Source: Hordeum vulgare subsp. vulgare
Taxonomy: Eukaryota > Streptophyta > Magnoliopsida > Poales > Poaceae
Assembly: GCF_904849725.1 (NCBI RefSeq)
Contig: NC_058519.1
Span: forward strand, 20,319,267 to 20,383,266
Length of the DNA: 64,000 nt
Reading direction: 5' to 3'
In this document: in pieces, positions 28,209 through 40,021 of the stretch
How the letters are laid out: each line of letters begins with the position of its first letter
How positions within the stretch are numbered: position 1 is the first letter of the stretch
Position numbers and translations under genes: made by a program
The notes under the pieces: model-generated
The model's database searches: none
What the model saw: only the letters and a program-made list of their open reading frames with translations
What the model was told of the DNA's origin: nothing

Positions 28209-30908
28209 GGATGCAGTTCGTGTACAAAACTAACAATCTCTCTCGAAGTAGCAGGGTTTCGAACGAGAACTCATCTCTTACAAAGGGATTTCATTTTTTG
28301 AACTTATTTGAACTCCATACTTTTTGTGTGTTCAAAATGCATCATTCAAAGGCACATCACAAAATTTCAACAATTTCTGACTTCATTTGGTATATTTCGT
28401 GCATTTACTTATTTTATTTGAGCTAGTTGACCCTGAAATTGAAAAGCACTACAAATGAAATCTGAAAATGTCGAAAGTTGGCATGCTATCATCATTTAAC
28501 CCACATAGCATGTGTTAAAAAGTTGAGAGGGCTACCACAAAAACTGGATGCAGTTCGTGTACAAAACTGACAATCTCTCTCGAAGTAGCAAGGTTTCGAA
28601 CGAGAACTCATCTCTTACAAAGGGATTTCATTTTTTTTGAACTTATTTGAACTCCATACTTTTTGTGTGTTCAAAATGCACCATTCAAAGGCACATCACA
28701 AAATTTCAACAGTTTCTGACTTCATTTGGTATATTTCGTGCATTTACTTATTTTTTTCGAGCTAGTTGACCCTGAAATTGAAAAGCACTACAAATGAACT
28801 CTGAAAATGTTGAAAGTTGGCATGCCATCATCATTTCACCCACATAGCATGTGTTAATAAGTTGAGAGGACTACGACAAAAACTGGATGCAGTTCGTGTA
28901 CAAAACTGACAATCTCTCTCGAAGTAGGAGGGTTTCGAACGAGAACTCATCTCTTACAAAGGGATTTCATTTTTTTTAACTTATTTGAACTCCATACTTT
29001 TTGTGTGTTCAAAATGCACCATTCAAAGGCACATCAGAAAATTTCAACAATTTCCGACTTCATTTGGTATATATTTCGTGCATTTACTTTTTTTTGAGCT
29101 AGTTGACCCTGAAATTGAAAAGCACTACAAATGAACTCTGAAAATGTTGAAAGTTGGCATGCTATCATCATTTCACCCACATAGCATGTGTTAAAAAGTT
29201 GAGAGGGCTACGACAAAAACTGGATGCTGTTCGTGTACAAAACTAACAATCTCTCTCGAAGTAGCAGGGTTTCGAACGAGAACTCATCTCTTACAAAGGG
29301 ATTTCATTTTTTTGAACTTATTTGAACTCCATACTTTTTGTGTGTTCAAAATGCACCATTCAAAGGCACATCACAAAATTTCAACAATTTCTGACTTCAT
29401 TTTGTATATTTCGTGCATTTACTTATTATTTTTGAGCTAGTTGACCCTAAAATTGAAAAGCACTACAAATGAACTCTAAAAATGTTGAAAGTTGGCATGC
29501 TATCATCATTTCACCCACATAGCATGTGCTAAAAAGTTGAGAGGGCTACGACAAAAACTGGATGCAGTTCGTGTACAAAACTGACAATCTCTCTCGAAGT
29601 AGTAGTGTTTCGAACGAGAACTCATCTCTTACAAAGGGATTTCATTTTTTTGAACTTATTTGAACTCCATACTTTTTGTGTGTTCAAAATGCACCATTCA
29701 AAGGTACATCACAAAATTTCAACAATTTCTGACTTCATTTGGTATATTTCGTGCATTTACTTATTATTTTTGAGCTAGTTGACCCTAAAATTGAAAAGCA
29801 CTACAAATGAACTCTCAAAATGTTGAAAGTTGGCATGCTATCATCATTTCACCCACATAGCATGTGTTAAAAAGTTGAGAGGGCTACGACAAAAACTGGA
29901 TGCAGTTCGTGTACAAAACTGACAATCTCTCTCGAAGTAGCAAGGTTTCGAACGAGAACTCATCTCTTACAAAGGGATTTCATTTTTTTGAACTTATTTG
30001 AACTCCATACTTTTTGTGTGTTAAAAATGCACCATTCAAAGGCGCATCACAAAATTTCAACAATTTCTGACTTCATTTGGTATATTTCGTGCATTTCCTT
30101 TTTTTTTGACTAGTTGACCGTAAAATTGAAAAGCACTACAAATGAACTCTGAAAATGTTGAAAGTTGGCATGCTATCATCATTTCACCCACATAGCATGT
30201 GTTAAAAAGTTGAGAGGGCTACGACAAAAACTGGATGCAGTTCATTTACAAAACTCACAATCTCTCTCGAAGTAGCACGGTTTCGAACGAGAACTCATCT
30301 CTTACAAAGGGATTTCATTTTTTTGAACTTATTAGAACTCCATACTTTTTGTGTGTTCAAAATGCACCATTCAAAGGCACATCACAAAATTTCAACAATT
30401 TCCGACTTCGTTTGGAATATTTCGTGCATTTACTTAATTGTTTTTGAGCTAGTTGACCCTGAAATTGAAAAGCACTACAAATGAACTCTGAAAATGTTGA
30501 AAGTTGGCATGCTATCATCATTTCACCCACATAGCATGTGTTAAAAAGTTGAGAGGGCTACGACAAAAATTGGATGCAGTTCGTGTACAATACTGACAAT
30601 CTCTCTCGAAGTAGCAGGGTTTCGAACGAGAACTCATCTCTTACAAAGGGATTTCATTTTTTTGAACTTATTTGAACTCCATACTTTTTGTGTGTTCAAA
30701 ATGCACCATTCAAAGGCACATCACAAAATTTCAACAATTTCTGACTTCATTTGGTATATTTCGTGCATTTACTTATTTTTTTTGAGCTATTGACCCTGAA
30801 ATTGAAAAGCACTACAAATGAATTCTGAAAATGTTGAAAGTTGGCATGCTATCATAATTTCACCCACATAGCATGTGTTAAAAAGTTGAGAGGGCTACGA
30901 AAAAAACT

Positions 30909-31582
30909 GGATGCAGTTCGTGTACAAAACTGACAATCTCTCTCGAAGTAGCACGGTTTCGAACGAGAACTCATCTCTTACAAAGGGATTTCATTTTTTT
31001 GAACTTATTTCAACTCCATACTTTTTGTGTGTTCAAAATGCACCATTCAAAGGCGCATCACAAAATTTCAACAATTTCCGACTTCATTTGGTATATATTT
31101 CGTGCATTTACTTTTTTTTTGAGCTAGTTGACCCTGAAATTGAAAAGTACTACCAATGAACTCTGAAATGTTGAAAGTTGGCATGCTATCATCATTTCAC
31201 CCACATAGCATGTGTTAAAAAGTTGAGAGGGCTACGACAAAAACTGGATGCTGTTCGTGTACAAAACTGACAATCTCTCTCGAAGTAGCAGGGTTTCGAA
31301 CGAGAACTCATCTCTTACAAAGGGATTTCATTTTTTTGAACTTATTTGAACTCGATACTTTTTGTGTGTTCAAAATGCACCATTCAAAGGCACATCACAA
31401 AATTTCAACAATTTCTGACTTCATTTGGTATATTTCGTGCATTTACTTATTTTTTTTGAGCTATTGACCCTGAAATTGAAAAGCACTACAAATGAATTCT
31501 GAAAATGTTGAAAGTTGGCATGCTATCATAATTTCACCCACATAGCATGTGTTAAAAAGTTGAGAGGGCTACGAAAAAAACT
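30909..31582 (+). repeat. Tandem dimer 1, left copy (674 bp)
   Basis: Monomers at 30909 and 31246. Their pattern, CAACTCC and CTCTGAAATG in the first and CTGTTCG and ACTCGATAC in the second, is repeated in 31583-32257 at an offset of 674 bp. The tail of the second monomer carries GAGCTATTGACC, the mark of the monomer that normally precedes this pair at 30572. That is what a crossover between out-of-register monomers leaves behind. Confidence 0.88.
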
Positions 31583-32257
31583 GGATGCAGTTCGTGTACA
31601 AAACTGACAATCTCTCTCGAAGTAGCAGGGTTTCGAACGAGAACTCATCTCTTACAAAGGGATTTCATTTTTTTGAACTTATTTCAACTCCATACTTTTT
31701 GTGTGTTCAAAATGCACCATTCAAAGGCGCATCACAAAATTTCAACAATTTCCGACTTCATTTGGCATATATTTCGTGCATTTACTTTTTTTTTGAGCTA
31801 GTTGACCCTGAAATTGAAAAGCACTACAAATGAACTCTGAAATGTTGAAAGTTGGCATGCTATCATCATTTCACCCACATAGCATGTGTTAAAAAGTCGA
31901 GAGGGCTACGACAAAAACTGGATGCTGTTCGTGTACAAAACTGACAATCTCTCTCGAAGTAGCAGGGTTTCGAACGAGAACTCATCTCTTACAAAGGGAT
32001 TTCATTTTTTTGAACTTATTTGAACTCGATACTTTTTGTGTGTTCAAAATGCACCATTCAAAGGCACATCACAAAATTTCAACAATTTCTGACTTCATTT
32101 GGTATATTTCGTGCATTTACTTATTATTTTTGAGCTAGTTGACCCTCAAATTGAAAAGCACTACAAATGAACTCTGAAAATGTTGAAAGTTGGCATGCTA
32201 TCATCATTTCACCCACATAGCATGTGCTAAAAAGTTGAGAGGGCTACGACAAAAACT
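31583..32257 (+). repeat. Tandem dimer 1, right copy (675 bp)
   Basis: Monomers at 31583 and 31920. This is the second copy of the pair at 30909-31582, sharing the rare ACTCGATAC near 32025 (ACTCCATAC elsewhere). Its tail, CCCTCAAATTG with TTATTATTTTT, returns to the HOR B order. Private changes include TTTGGCATATATTT near 31762 and AAGTCGAGAGG near 31895. Confidence 0.88.
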
Positions 32258-32932
32258 GGATGCAGTTCGTGTACAAAACTGACAATCTCTCTCGAAGTAG
32301 GAGGGTTTTGAACGAGAACTCATCTCTTACAAAGGGATTTCATTTTTTTGAACTTATTTGAACTCCATACTTTTTGTGTGTTCAAAATGCACCATTCAAA
32401 GGTACATCACAAAATTTCAACAATTTCCGACTTCATTTGGTATATTTCGTGCATTTACTTATTATTTTTGAGCTAGTTGACCCTAAAATTGAAAAGCACT
32501 ACAAATGAACTCTCAAAATGTTGAAAGTTGGCATGCTATCATCATTTCACCCACATAGCATGTGTTAAAAAGTTGGGAGGGCTACGACAAAAACTGGATG
32601 CAGTTCGTGTACAAAACTGACAATCTCTCTCGAAGTAGCAAGGTTTCGAACGAGAACTCATCTCTTACAAAGGGATTTCATTTTTTTGAACTTATTTGAA
32701 CTCCATACTTTTTGTGTGTTCAAAATGCACCATTCAAAGGCGCATCACAAAATTTCAACAATTTCTGACTTCATTTGGTATATTTCGTGCATTTACTTTT
32801 TTTTTTGAGCTAGTTGACCCTAAAATTGAAAAGCACTACAAATGAACTCTGAAAATGTTGAAAGTTGGCATGCTATAGTCATTTCACCCACATAGCATGT
32901 GTTAAAAAGTTGAGAGGGCTACGACAAAAAGT
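32258..32932 (+). repeat. Tandem dimer 2, left copy (675 bp)
   Basis: Monomers at 32258 and 32596. They correspond to the last two monomers of HOR B copy 1 (27534 and 27872): GGGTTTTGAACG in the first and GCAAGG with CTATAGTCATTT in the second. AAAGTTGGGAGGG near 32568 and the AAAAAGTGGATGC join at 32928-32938 are shared with the next copy. Confidence 0.9.
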
Positions 32933-33606
32933 GGATGCAGTTCGTGTACAAAACTGACAATCTCTCTCGAAGTAGTAGGGTTTTGAACGAGAACTCATCT
33001 CTTACAAAGGGATTTCATTTTTTTGAACTTATTTGAACTCCATACTTTTTGTGTGTTCAAAATGCACCATTCAAAGGTACATCACAAAATTTCAACAATT
33101 TCTGACTTCATTTGGTATATTTCGTGCATTTACTTATTATTTTTGAGCTAGTTGACCCTAAAATTGAAAAGCACTACAAATGAACTCTCAAAATGTTGAA
33201 AGTTGGCATGCTATCATCATTTCACCCACATAGCATGTGTTAAAAAGTTGGGAGGGCTACGACAAAAACTGGATGCAGTTCGTGTACAAAACTGACAATC
33301 TCTCTCGAAGTAGCAAGGTTTCGAACGAGAACTCATCTCTTACAACGGGATTTCATTTTTTTGAACTTATTTGAACTCCATACTTTTTGTGTGTTCAAAA
33401 TGCACCATTCAAAGGCGCATCACAAAATTTCAACAATTTCTGACTTCATTTGGTATATTTCGTGCATTTACTTTTTTTTTGAGCTAGTTGACCCTAAAAT
33501 TGAAAAGCACTACAAATGAACTCTGAAAATGTTGAAAGTTGGCATGCTATAGTCATTTCACCCACATAGCATGTGTTAAAAAGTTGAGAGGGCTACGACA
33601 AAAAGT
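32933..33606 (+). repeat. Tandem dimer 2, right copy (674 bp)
   Basis: Monomers at 32933 and 33271, an almost exact repeat of 32258-32932 including AAAGTTGGGAGGG near 33243, CTATAGTCATTT near 33547 and the AAAAAGTGGATGC join at its end. Private: TACAACGGG near 33343. Confidence 0.9.
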
Positions 33607-34954
33607 GGATGCAGTTCGTGTACAAAACTCACAATCTCTCTCGAAGTAGCACGGTTTCGAACGAGAACTCGTCTCTTACAAAGGGATTTCATTTTTTTGA
33701 ATTTATTAGAACTCCATACTTTTTGTGTGTTCAAAATGCACCATTCAAAGGCACATCGCAAAATTTCAACAATTTCCGACTTCATTTGGAATATTTCGTG
33801 CATTTACTTATTTTTTTGAGCTAGTTGACCCTGAAATTGAAAAGCAATACAAATGAACTTTGAAAATGTTGAAAGTTGGCATGCTATCATCATTTCACCC
33901 ACATAGCATGTGTTAAAAAGTTGAGAGGGCTATGACAAAAACTGGATGCAGTTCGTGTACAAAACTGACAAGCTGTCTCGAAGTAGCAGGGTTTCGAACG
34001 AGAACTCATCTCTTACAAAGGGATTTCATTTTTTTGAACTTATTTGAACTCCATACTTTTTGTGTGTTCAAAATGCACCATTCAAAGGCACATCACAAAA
34101 TTTCAACAATTTCTGACTTCATTTGGTATATTTCATGTATTTACTTATTTGTTTTTGAGCTAGTTGACCCTGAAATTGAAAAGCACTACAAATGAACTCT
34201 GAAAATGTTGAAAGTTGGCATGCTATCATCATTTCACCCACATAGCATGTGTTAAAAAGTTGAGAGGGCTACGACAAAAACTGGATGCAGTTCGTGTACA
34301 AAACTGACAATCTCTCTCGAAGTAGCAGGGTTTCAACGAGAACTCATCTCTTACAAAGGGATTTCATTTTTTTGAACTTATTTGAACTCCATACTTTTGT
34401 GTGTTCAAAATGCATCATTCAAAGGCGCATCACAAAATTTCAACAATTTCTGACTTCATTTGGTATATTTCGTGCATTTACTTTTTTTTTTAGCTAGTTG
34501 ACCCTAAAATTGAAAAGCACTACAAATGAACTCTGAAAATGTTGAAATTTGGCATGCTATCATTATTTCACCCACATAGCATGTGTTAAAAAGTTGAGAG
34601 GGCTACGACAAAAACTGGATGCAGTTCGTGTACAAAACTCACAATCTCTCTCGAAATAGAAGGGTTTCGAACGAGAACTCATCTCTTACAAAGGGATTTC
34701 ATTTTTTTAAACTTATTAGAACTCCATACTTTTTGTGTGTTCAAAATGCACCATTCAAAGGCACATCACAAAATTTCAACAATTTCCGACTTCATTTGGA
34801 ATATTTCGTGCATTTACTTATTTTTTTTGAGCTAGTTGACCCTGAAATTGAAAAGCACTACAAATGAACTCTGAAAATGTTGAAAGTTGGCATGCTATCA
34901 TCATTTCACCCACATAGCATGTGTTAAAAAGTTGAGAGGGCTACGATAAAAACT

Positions 34955-35292
34955 GGATGCAGTTCGTGTACAAAACTGACAATCTCTCTCGAAGTAGCAG
35001 GGTTTCGAACGAGAACTCATCTCTTACAAAGGGATTTCATTTTTTTGAACTTATTTGAACTCCATACTTTTTGTGTGTTCAAAATGCACCATTCAAAGGC
35101 ACATCACAAAATTTCAACAATTTCTGACTTCATTTGGTATATTTCGTGCATTTACTTATTTTTTTTGAGCTAGTTGACCCTAAAATTGAAAAGCACTACA
35201 AATGAACTCTGAAAATGTTGAAAGTTGGCATGCTATCATCATTTCACCCACATAGCATGTGTTAAAAAGTTGAGAGGGATACGGCAAAAACT
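34955..35292 (+). repeat. Reference monomer (near-consensus, 338 bp)
   Basis: This copy is close to the commonest base at most positions and serves to describe monomer anatomy. It holds TGTACA at 34967-34972, TTCGAA at 35004-35009, a T7 tract at 35040-35046, TTTCAACA at 35112-35119, a T8 tract at 35159-35166, TGTTGAAA at 35216-35223, GCATGC at 35228-35233, and an inverted repeat at 35229-35259. The T8 tract varies most between copies and is replaced in many by TTATTATTTTT. The word after GTTGACC is CTGAAATTG in one class of monomers and CTAAAATTG in the other (here the latter). Open frames of about 70-82 codons cross such copies, but their length depends on T-tract length. Confidence 0.9.
35229..35259. 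repeat. Inverted repeat, 8-bp arms with 15-nt loop (example copy)
   Basis: CATGCTAT at 35229-35236 is the exact reverse complement of ATAGCATG at 35252-35259, with a 15-nt spacer. The same element sits at the same place in nearly every monomer, shortly before the GGATGC anchor. The right arm is itself inside a smaller dyad, CACAT-AGC-ATGTG. A hairpin or a protein-binding dyad is possible, but nothing in the sequence proves either. Exceptions with one broken arm include copies near 4181, 18350, 21060, 38297 and 44014. Confidence 0.7.
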
Positions 35293-36307
35293 GGATGCAG
35301 TTCGTGTACAAAACTGACAATCTCTCTCGAAGTAGTAGGGTTTCGAACGAGAACTCATCTCTTACAAAGGGATTTCATTTTTTTGAACTTATTTGAACTC
35401 CATACTTTTTGTGTGTTCAAAATGCACCATTCAAAGGTACATCACAAAATTTCAACAATTTCTGACTTCATTTGGTATATTTCGTGCATTTACTTATTAT
35501 TTTTGAGCTAGTTGACCCTAAAATTGAAAAGCACTACAAATGAACTCTCAAAATGTTGAAAGTTGGCATGCTATCATCATTTCACCCACATAGCATGTGT
35601 TAAAAATTTGAGAGGGCTACGACAAAAACTGGATGCAGTTCGTGTACAAAACTGACAATCTCTCTCGAACTAGCAAGGTTTCGAACGAGAACTCATCTCT
35701 TACAAAGGGATTTCATTTTTTTGAACTTATTTGAACTCCATACTTTTTGTGTGTTCGAAATGCACCATTCAAAGGCGCATCACAAAATTTCAACAATTTC
35801 TAACTTCATTTGGTATATTTCGTGCATTTACTTTTTTTTTTTGAGCTAGTTGACCCTAAAATTGAAAAGCACTACAAATGAACTCTGAAAATGTTGAAAG
35901 TTGGCATGCTATCATCATTTCACCCACATAGCATGTGTTAAAAAGTTGAGAGGGCTACGACAAAAACTGGATGCAGTTCGTGTACAAAACTCACAATCTC
36001 TCTCGAAGTAGCACGGTTTCGAACGAGAACTCATCTCTTACAAAGGGATTTCATTTTTTTGAACTTATTAGACCTCCATACTTTTTGTGTGTTCAAAATG
36101 CACCATTCAAAGGCACATCAGAAAATTTCAACAATTTCCGACTTCATTTGGAATATTTCGTGCATTTACTTAATTTTTTTTGAGCTAGTTGCCCCTGAAA
36201 TTGAAAAGCACTACAAATGAACTCTGAAAATGTTGAAAGTTGGCATGCTATCATCATTTCACCCACATAGCATGTGTTAAAAAGTTGAGAGGGATACGGC
36301 AAAAACT
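35293..36307 (+). repeat. Tandem trimer, left copy (1,015 bp)
   Basis: Monomers at 35293, 35631 and 35969. The first is preceded by GAGGGATACGGC, the second by AAAAATTTGAGAGG and it has CGAACTAGCAAGG and GTTCGAAATGC. The same marks recur 1,015 bp further on. The third monomer has GACCTCC, CAGAAAATTTC and GTTGCCCCTG, matching the distant monomer at 21457. Confidence 0.9.
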
Positions 36308-37322
36308 GGATGCAGTTCGTGTACAAAACTGACAATCTCTCTCGAAGTAGTAGGGTTTCGAACGAGAACTCATCTCTTACAAAGGGATTTCATTTTTTTG
36401 AACTTATTTGAACTCCATACTTTTTGTGTGTTCAAAATGCACCATTCAAAGGTACATCACAAAATTTCAACAATTTCTGACTTCATTTGGTATATTTCGT
36501 GCATTTACTTATTATTTTTGAGCTAGTTGACCCTAAAATTGAAAAGCACTACAAATGAACTCTCAAAATGTTGAAAGTTGGCATGCTATCATCATTTCAC
36601 CCACATAGCATGTGTTAAAAATTTGAGAGGGCTACGACAAAAACTGGATGCAGTTCGTGTACAAAACTGACAATCTCTCTCGAACTAGCAAGGTTTCGAA
36701 CGAGAACTCATCTCTTACAAAGGGATTTCATTTTTTTGAACTTATTTGAACTCCATACTTTTTGTGTGTTCGAAATGCACCATTCAAAGGCGCATCACAA
36801 AATTTCAACAATTTCTAACTTCATTTGGTATATTTCGTGCATTTACTTTTTTTTTTTGAGCTAGTTGACCCTAAAATTGAAAAGCACTACAAATGAACTC
36901 TGAAAATGTTGAAAGTTGGCATGCTATCATCATTTCACCCACATAGCATGTGTTAAAAAGTTGAGAGGGCTACGACAAAAACTGGATGCAGTTCGTGTAC
37001 AAAACTCACAATCTCTCTCGAAGTAGCACGGTTTCGAACGAGAACTCATCTCTTACAAAGGGATTTCATTTTTTTGAACTTATTAGAACTCCATACTTTT
37101 TGTGTGTTCAAAATGCACCATTCAAAGGCACATCGCAAAATTTCAACAATTTTCGACTTCATATGGAATATTTCGTGCATTTACTTAATTTTTTTTGAGC
37201 TAGTTGACCCTGAAATTGAAAAGCACTACAAATGAACTCTGAAAATGTTGAAAGTTGGCATGCTATCATCATTTCACCCACATAGCATGTTTTAAAAAGT
37301 TGAGAGGGCTACGACAAAAACT
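36308..37322 (+). repeat. Tandem trimer, right copy (1,015 bp)
   Basis: Monomers at 36308, 36646 and 36984. The first two are near-exact copies of 35293 and 35631. The third differs from 35969: GAACTCC, CATCGCAAAATTTC, TTTTCGAC and CATATGGAATA. The monomers at 38676 and 39012 repeat 36646 and 36984. Confidence 0.9.
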
Positions 37323-40021
37323 GGATGCAGTTCGTGTACAAAACTGACAATCTCTCTCGAAGTAGCAGGGTTCCGAACGAGAACTCATCTCTTACAAAGT
37401 GATTTCATTTTTTTGAACTTATTTGAACTCCATACTTTTTGTGTGTTCAAAATGGACCATTCAAAGGCACATCACAAAATTTCAACAATTTCTGACTTCA
37501 TTTGGTATATTTCGTGCATTTACTTATTTTTTTTGAGCTAGTTGACCCTGAAATTGAAAAGCACTACAAATGAACTCTGAAAATGTTGAAAGTTGGCATG
37601 CTATCATCATTTCACCCACATAGGATGTGTTAAAAAGTTGAGAGGGCTACGACAAAAACTGGATGCAGTTCGTGTACAAAACTGACAATCTCTCTCGAAG
37701 TAGCAGGGTTTCGAACGAGAACTCATCTCTTACAAAGGGATTTCATTTTTTTGAACTTATTTGAACTCCATACTTTTGTGTGTTCAAAATGCACCATTCA
37801 AAGGCGCATCACAAAATTTCAACAATTTCTGACTTCATTTGGTATATTTCGTGCATTTACTTATTATTTTTTTGAGCTAGTTGACCCTAAAATTGAAAAG
37901 CACTACAAATGAACTCTGAAAATGTTGAAAGTTGGCATGCTATCATCATTTCACCCACATAGCATGTGTTAAAAAGTTGAGAGGGCTATGAGAAAAAACT
38001 GGATGCAGTTCGTGTATAAAACTGACAATCTCTCTCGAAGTAGCAGGGTTTCGAACGAGAACTCATCTCTTACAAAGGGATTTCATTTTTTTGAACTTAT
38101 TTGAACTCCATACTTTTGTGTGTTCAAAATGCACCATTCAAAGGCGCATCACAAAATTTCAACAATTTCTGACTTCATTTGGTATATTTCGTGCATTTAC
38201 TTATTTTTTTTGAGCTAGTTGACCCTAAAATTGAAAAGCACTACAAATGAACTCTGAAAATGTTGAAATTTGGCATGCTATCATCACTTCACCCACATGG
38301 CATGTGTTAAAAAGTTGAGAGGGCTACGACAAAAACTGGATGCAGTTCGTGTACAAAACTCACAATCTCTCTCGAAGTAGCAGGGTTTCGAACGAGAACT
38401 CATCTCTTACAAAGGGATTTCATTTTTTTGAACTTATTAGAACTCCATACTTTTTGTGTGTTAAAAATGCACCATTCAAAGGCGCATCACAAAATTTCAA
38501 CAATTTCCGACTTCATTTGGAATATTTCGTGCATTTACTTATTTTTTTTGAGCTAGTTGACCATGAAATTGAAAAGCACTACAAATGAACTCTCAAAATG
38601 TTGAAAGTTGGCATGCTATCATCATTTCACCCACATAGCATGTGTTAAAAATTTGAGAGGGCTACGACAAAAACTGGATGCAGTTCGTCTACAAAACTGA
38701 CAATCTCTCTCGAACTAGCAAGGTTTCGAACGAGAACTCATCTCTTACAAAGGGATTTCATTTTTTTGAACTTATTTGAACTCCATACTTTTTGTGTGTT
38801 CAAAATGCACCATTCAAAGGCGCATCACAAAATTTCAACAATTTCTAACTTCATTTGGTATATTTCGTGCATTTACTTTTTTTTTGAGCTAGTTGACCCT
38901 AAAATTGAAAAGCACTACAAATGAACTCTGAAAATGTTGAAAGTTGGCATGCTATCATCATTTCACCCACATAGCATGTGTTAAAAAGTTGAGAGGGCTA
39001 CGACAAAAACTGGATGCAGTTCGTGTACAAAACTCACAATCTCTCTCGAAGTAGCACGGTTTCGAACGAGAACTCATCTCTTACAAAGGGATTTCATTTT
39101 TTTGAACTTATTAGAACTCCATACTTTTTGTGTGTTCAAAATGCACCATTCAAAGGCACATCGCAAAATTTCAACAATTTTCGACTTCATATGGAATATT
39201 TCGTGCATTTACTTAATTTTTTTTGAGCTAGTTGACCCTGAAATTGAAAAGCACTACAAATGAACTCTGAAAATGTTGAAAGTTGGCATGCTATCATCAT
39301 TTCACCCACATAGCATGTGTTAAAAAGTTGAGAGGGCTACGACAAAAACTGGATGCAGTTCGTGTACAAAACTGACAATCTCTCTCGAAGTAGCAGGGTT
39401 TCAACGAGAACTCATCTCTTACAAAGGGATTTCATTTTTTTGAACTTATTTGAACTCCATGATTTTGTGTGTTCAAAATGCATCATTCAAAGGCGCATCA
39501 CAAAATTTCAACAATTTCTGACTTCATTTGGTATATTTCGTGCATTTACTTTTTTTTTAGCTAGTTGACCCTAAAATTGAAAAGCACTACAAATGAACTC
39601 TGAAAATGTTGAAAGTTGGCATGCTATCATCATTTCACCCACATAGCATGTGTTAAAAAGTTGAGAGGGATACGGCAAAAACTGGATGCAGTTCGTGTAC
39701 AAAACTGACAATCTCTCTCGAAGTAGTAGGGTTTCGAACGAGAACTCATCTCTTACAAAGGGATTTCATTTTTTTGAAATTATTAGAACTCCATACTTTT
39801 TGTGTGTTCAAAATGCACCATTAAAAGGCACATCGCAAAATTTCAACAATTTCCGACTTCATTTGGAATATTTCGTGCATTTACTTATTTTTTTTGAGCT
39901 AGTTGACCTTGAAATTGAAAAGCACTAGAAATGAACTCTGAAAATGTTGAAAGTTGGCATGCTATCATCATTTCACCCACATAGCATGTGTTAAAAAGTT
40001 GAGAGGGCTACGACAAAAACT
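37323..40021 (+). repeat. Mixed satellite monomers with a displaced four-monomer block
   Basis: Monomer starts: 37323, 37661, 38001, 38338, 38676, 39012, 39351, 39684. The first four (37323 to about 38590) match 43398 to about 44663 at an offset of 6,073-6,075 bp, with shared rare marks CATGTTTTAAA, GGTTCCGAA, AAAGTGATTTC, AATGGACC, ATAGGATGTG, GTGTATAAAAC and CATGGCATGTG. The monomer at 39684 is again preceded by GAGGGATACGGC, as at 35293 and 36308. The 37661 monomer is the longest seen (340 bp) and 39351 the shortest (333 bp). Confidence 0.87.

Larger units (their letters stand above)
28209..33606 (+). repeat. HOR B, copy 2: expanded to 16 monomers (5,398 bp)
   Basis: Monomer starts: 28209, 28546, 28885, 29222, 29560, 29898, 30233, 30572, 30909, 31246, 31583, 31920, 32258, 32596, 32933, 33271. 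The first nine monomers and the start of the tenth follow HOR B copy 1. Then two dimers are each present twice, so 12 becomes 16 monomers. Private changes include TGTCGAAAG near 28470, GTTAATAAG near 28854, GTTGACCGTAAAATTG near 30113 and CTTCGTTTGG near 30408. Confidence 0.9.
33607..35292 (+). repeat. Mixed satellite monomers
   Basis: Monomer starts: 33607, 33944, 34283, 34617, 34955. The run recalls 22809-24158: 33944 shares CTGTCTCGAAG with 23146, 34617 shares CGAAATAG with 23483, and 34955 shares CGATAAAAACTGG with 23821. The extra monomer at 34283 has the TTTCAACGAG deletion, CATACTTTTGTG and GCATCATTC, and is closest to the one at 39351. Confidence 0.85.

Noticed and set aside
35178..35184. 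Plant telomere heptamer CCCTAAA within GTTGACCCTAAAATTG
   Set aside because: Only one heptamer per monomer and only in the CTAAAATTG class (others read CCCTGAAATTG). No tandem telomere run exists, so chance is the best explanation.
33576..36335. Open frames on the minus strand (33576-33803 and 36144-36335)
   Set aside because: Each lies inside satellite monomers, and single variants remove stops present in neighbouring copies. No conservation of the frame across copies.
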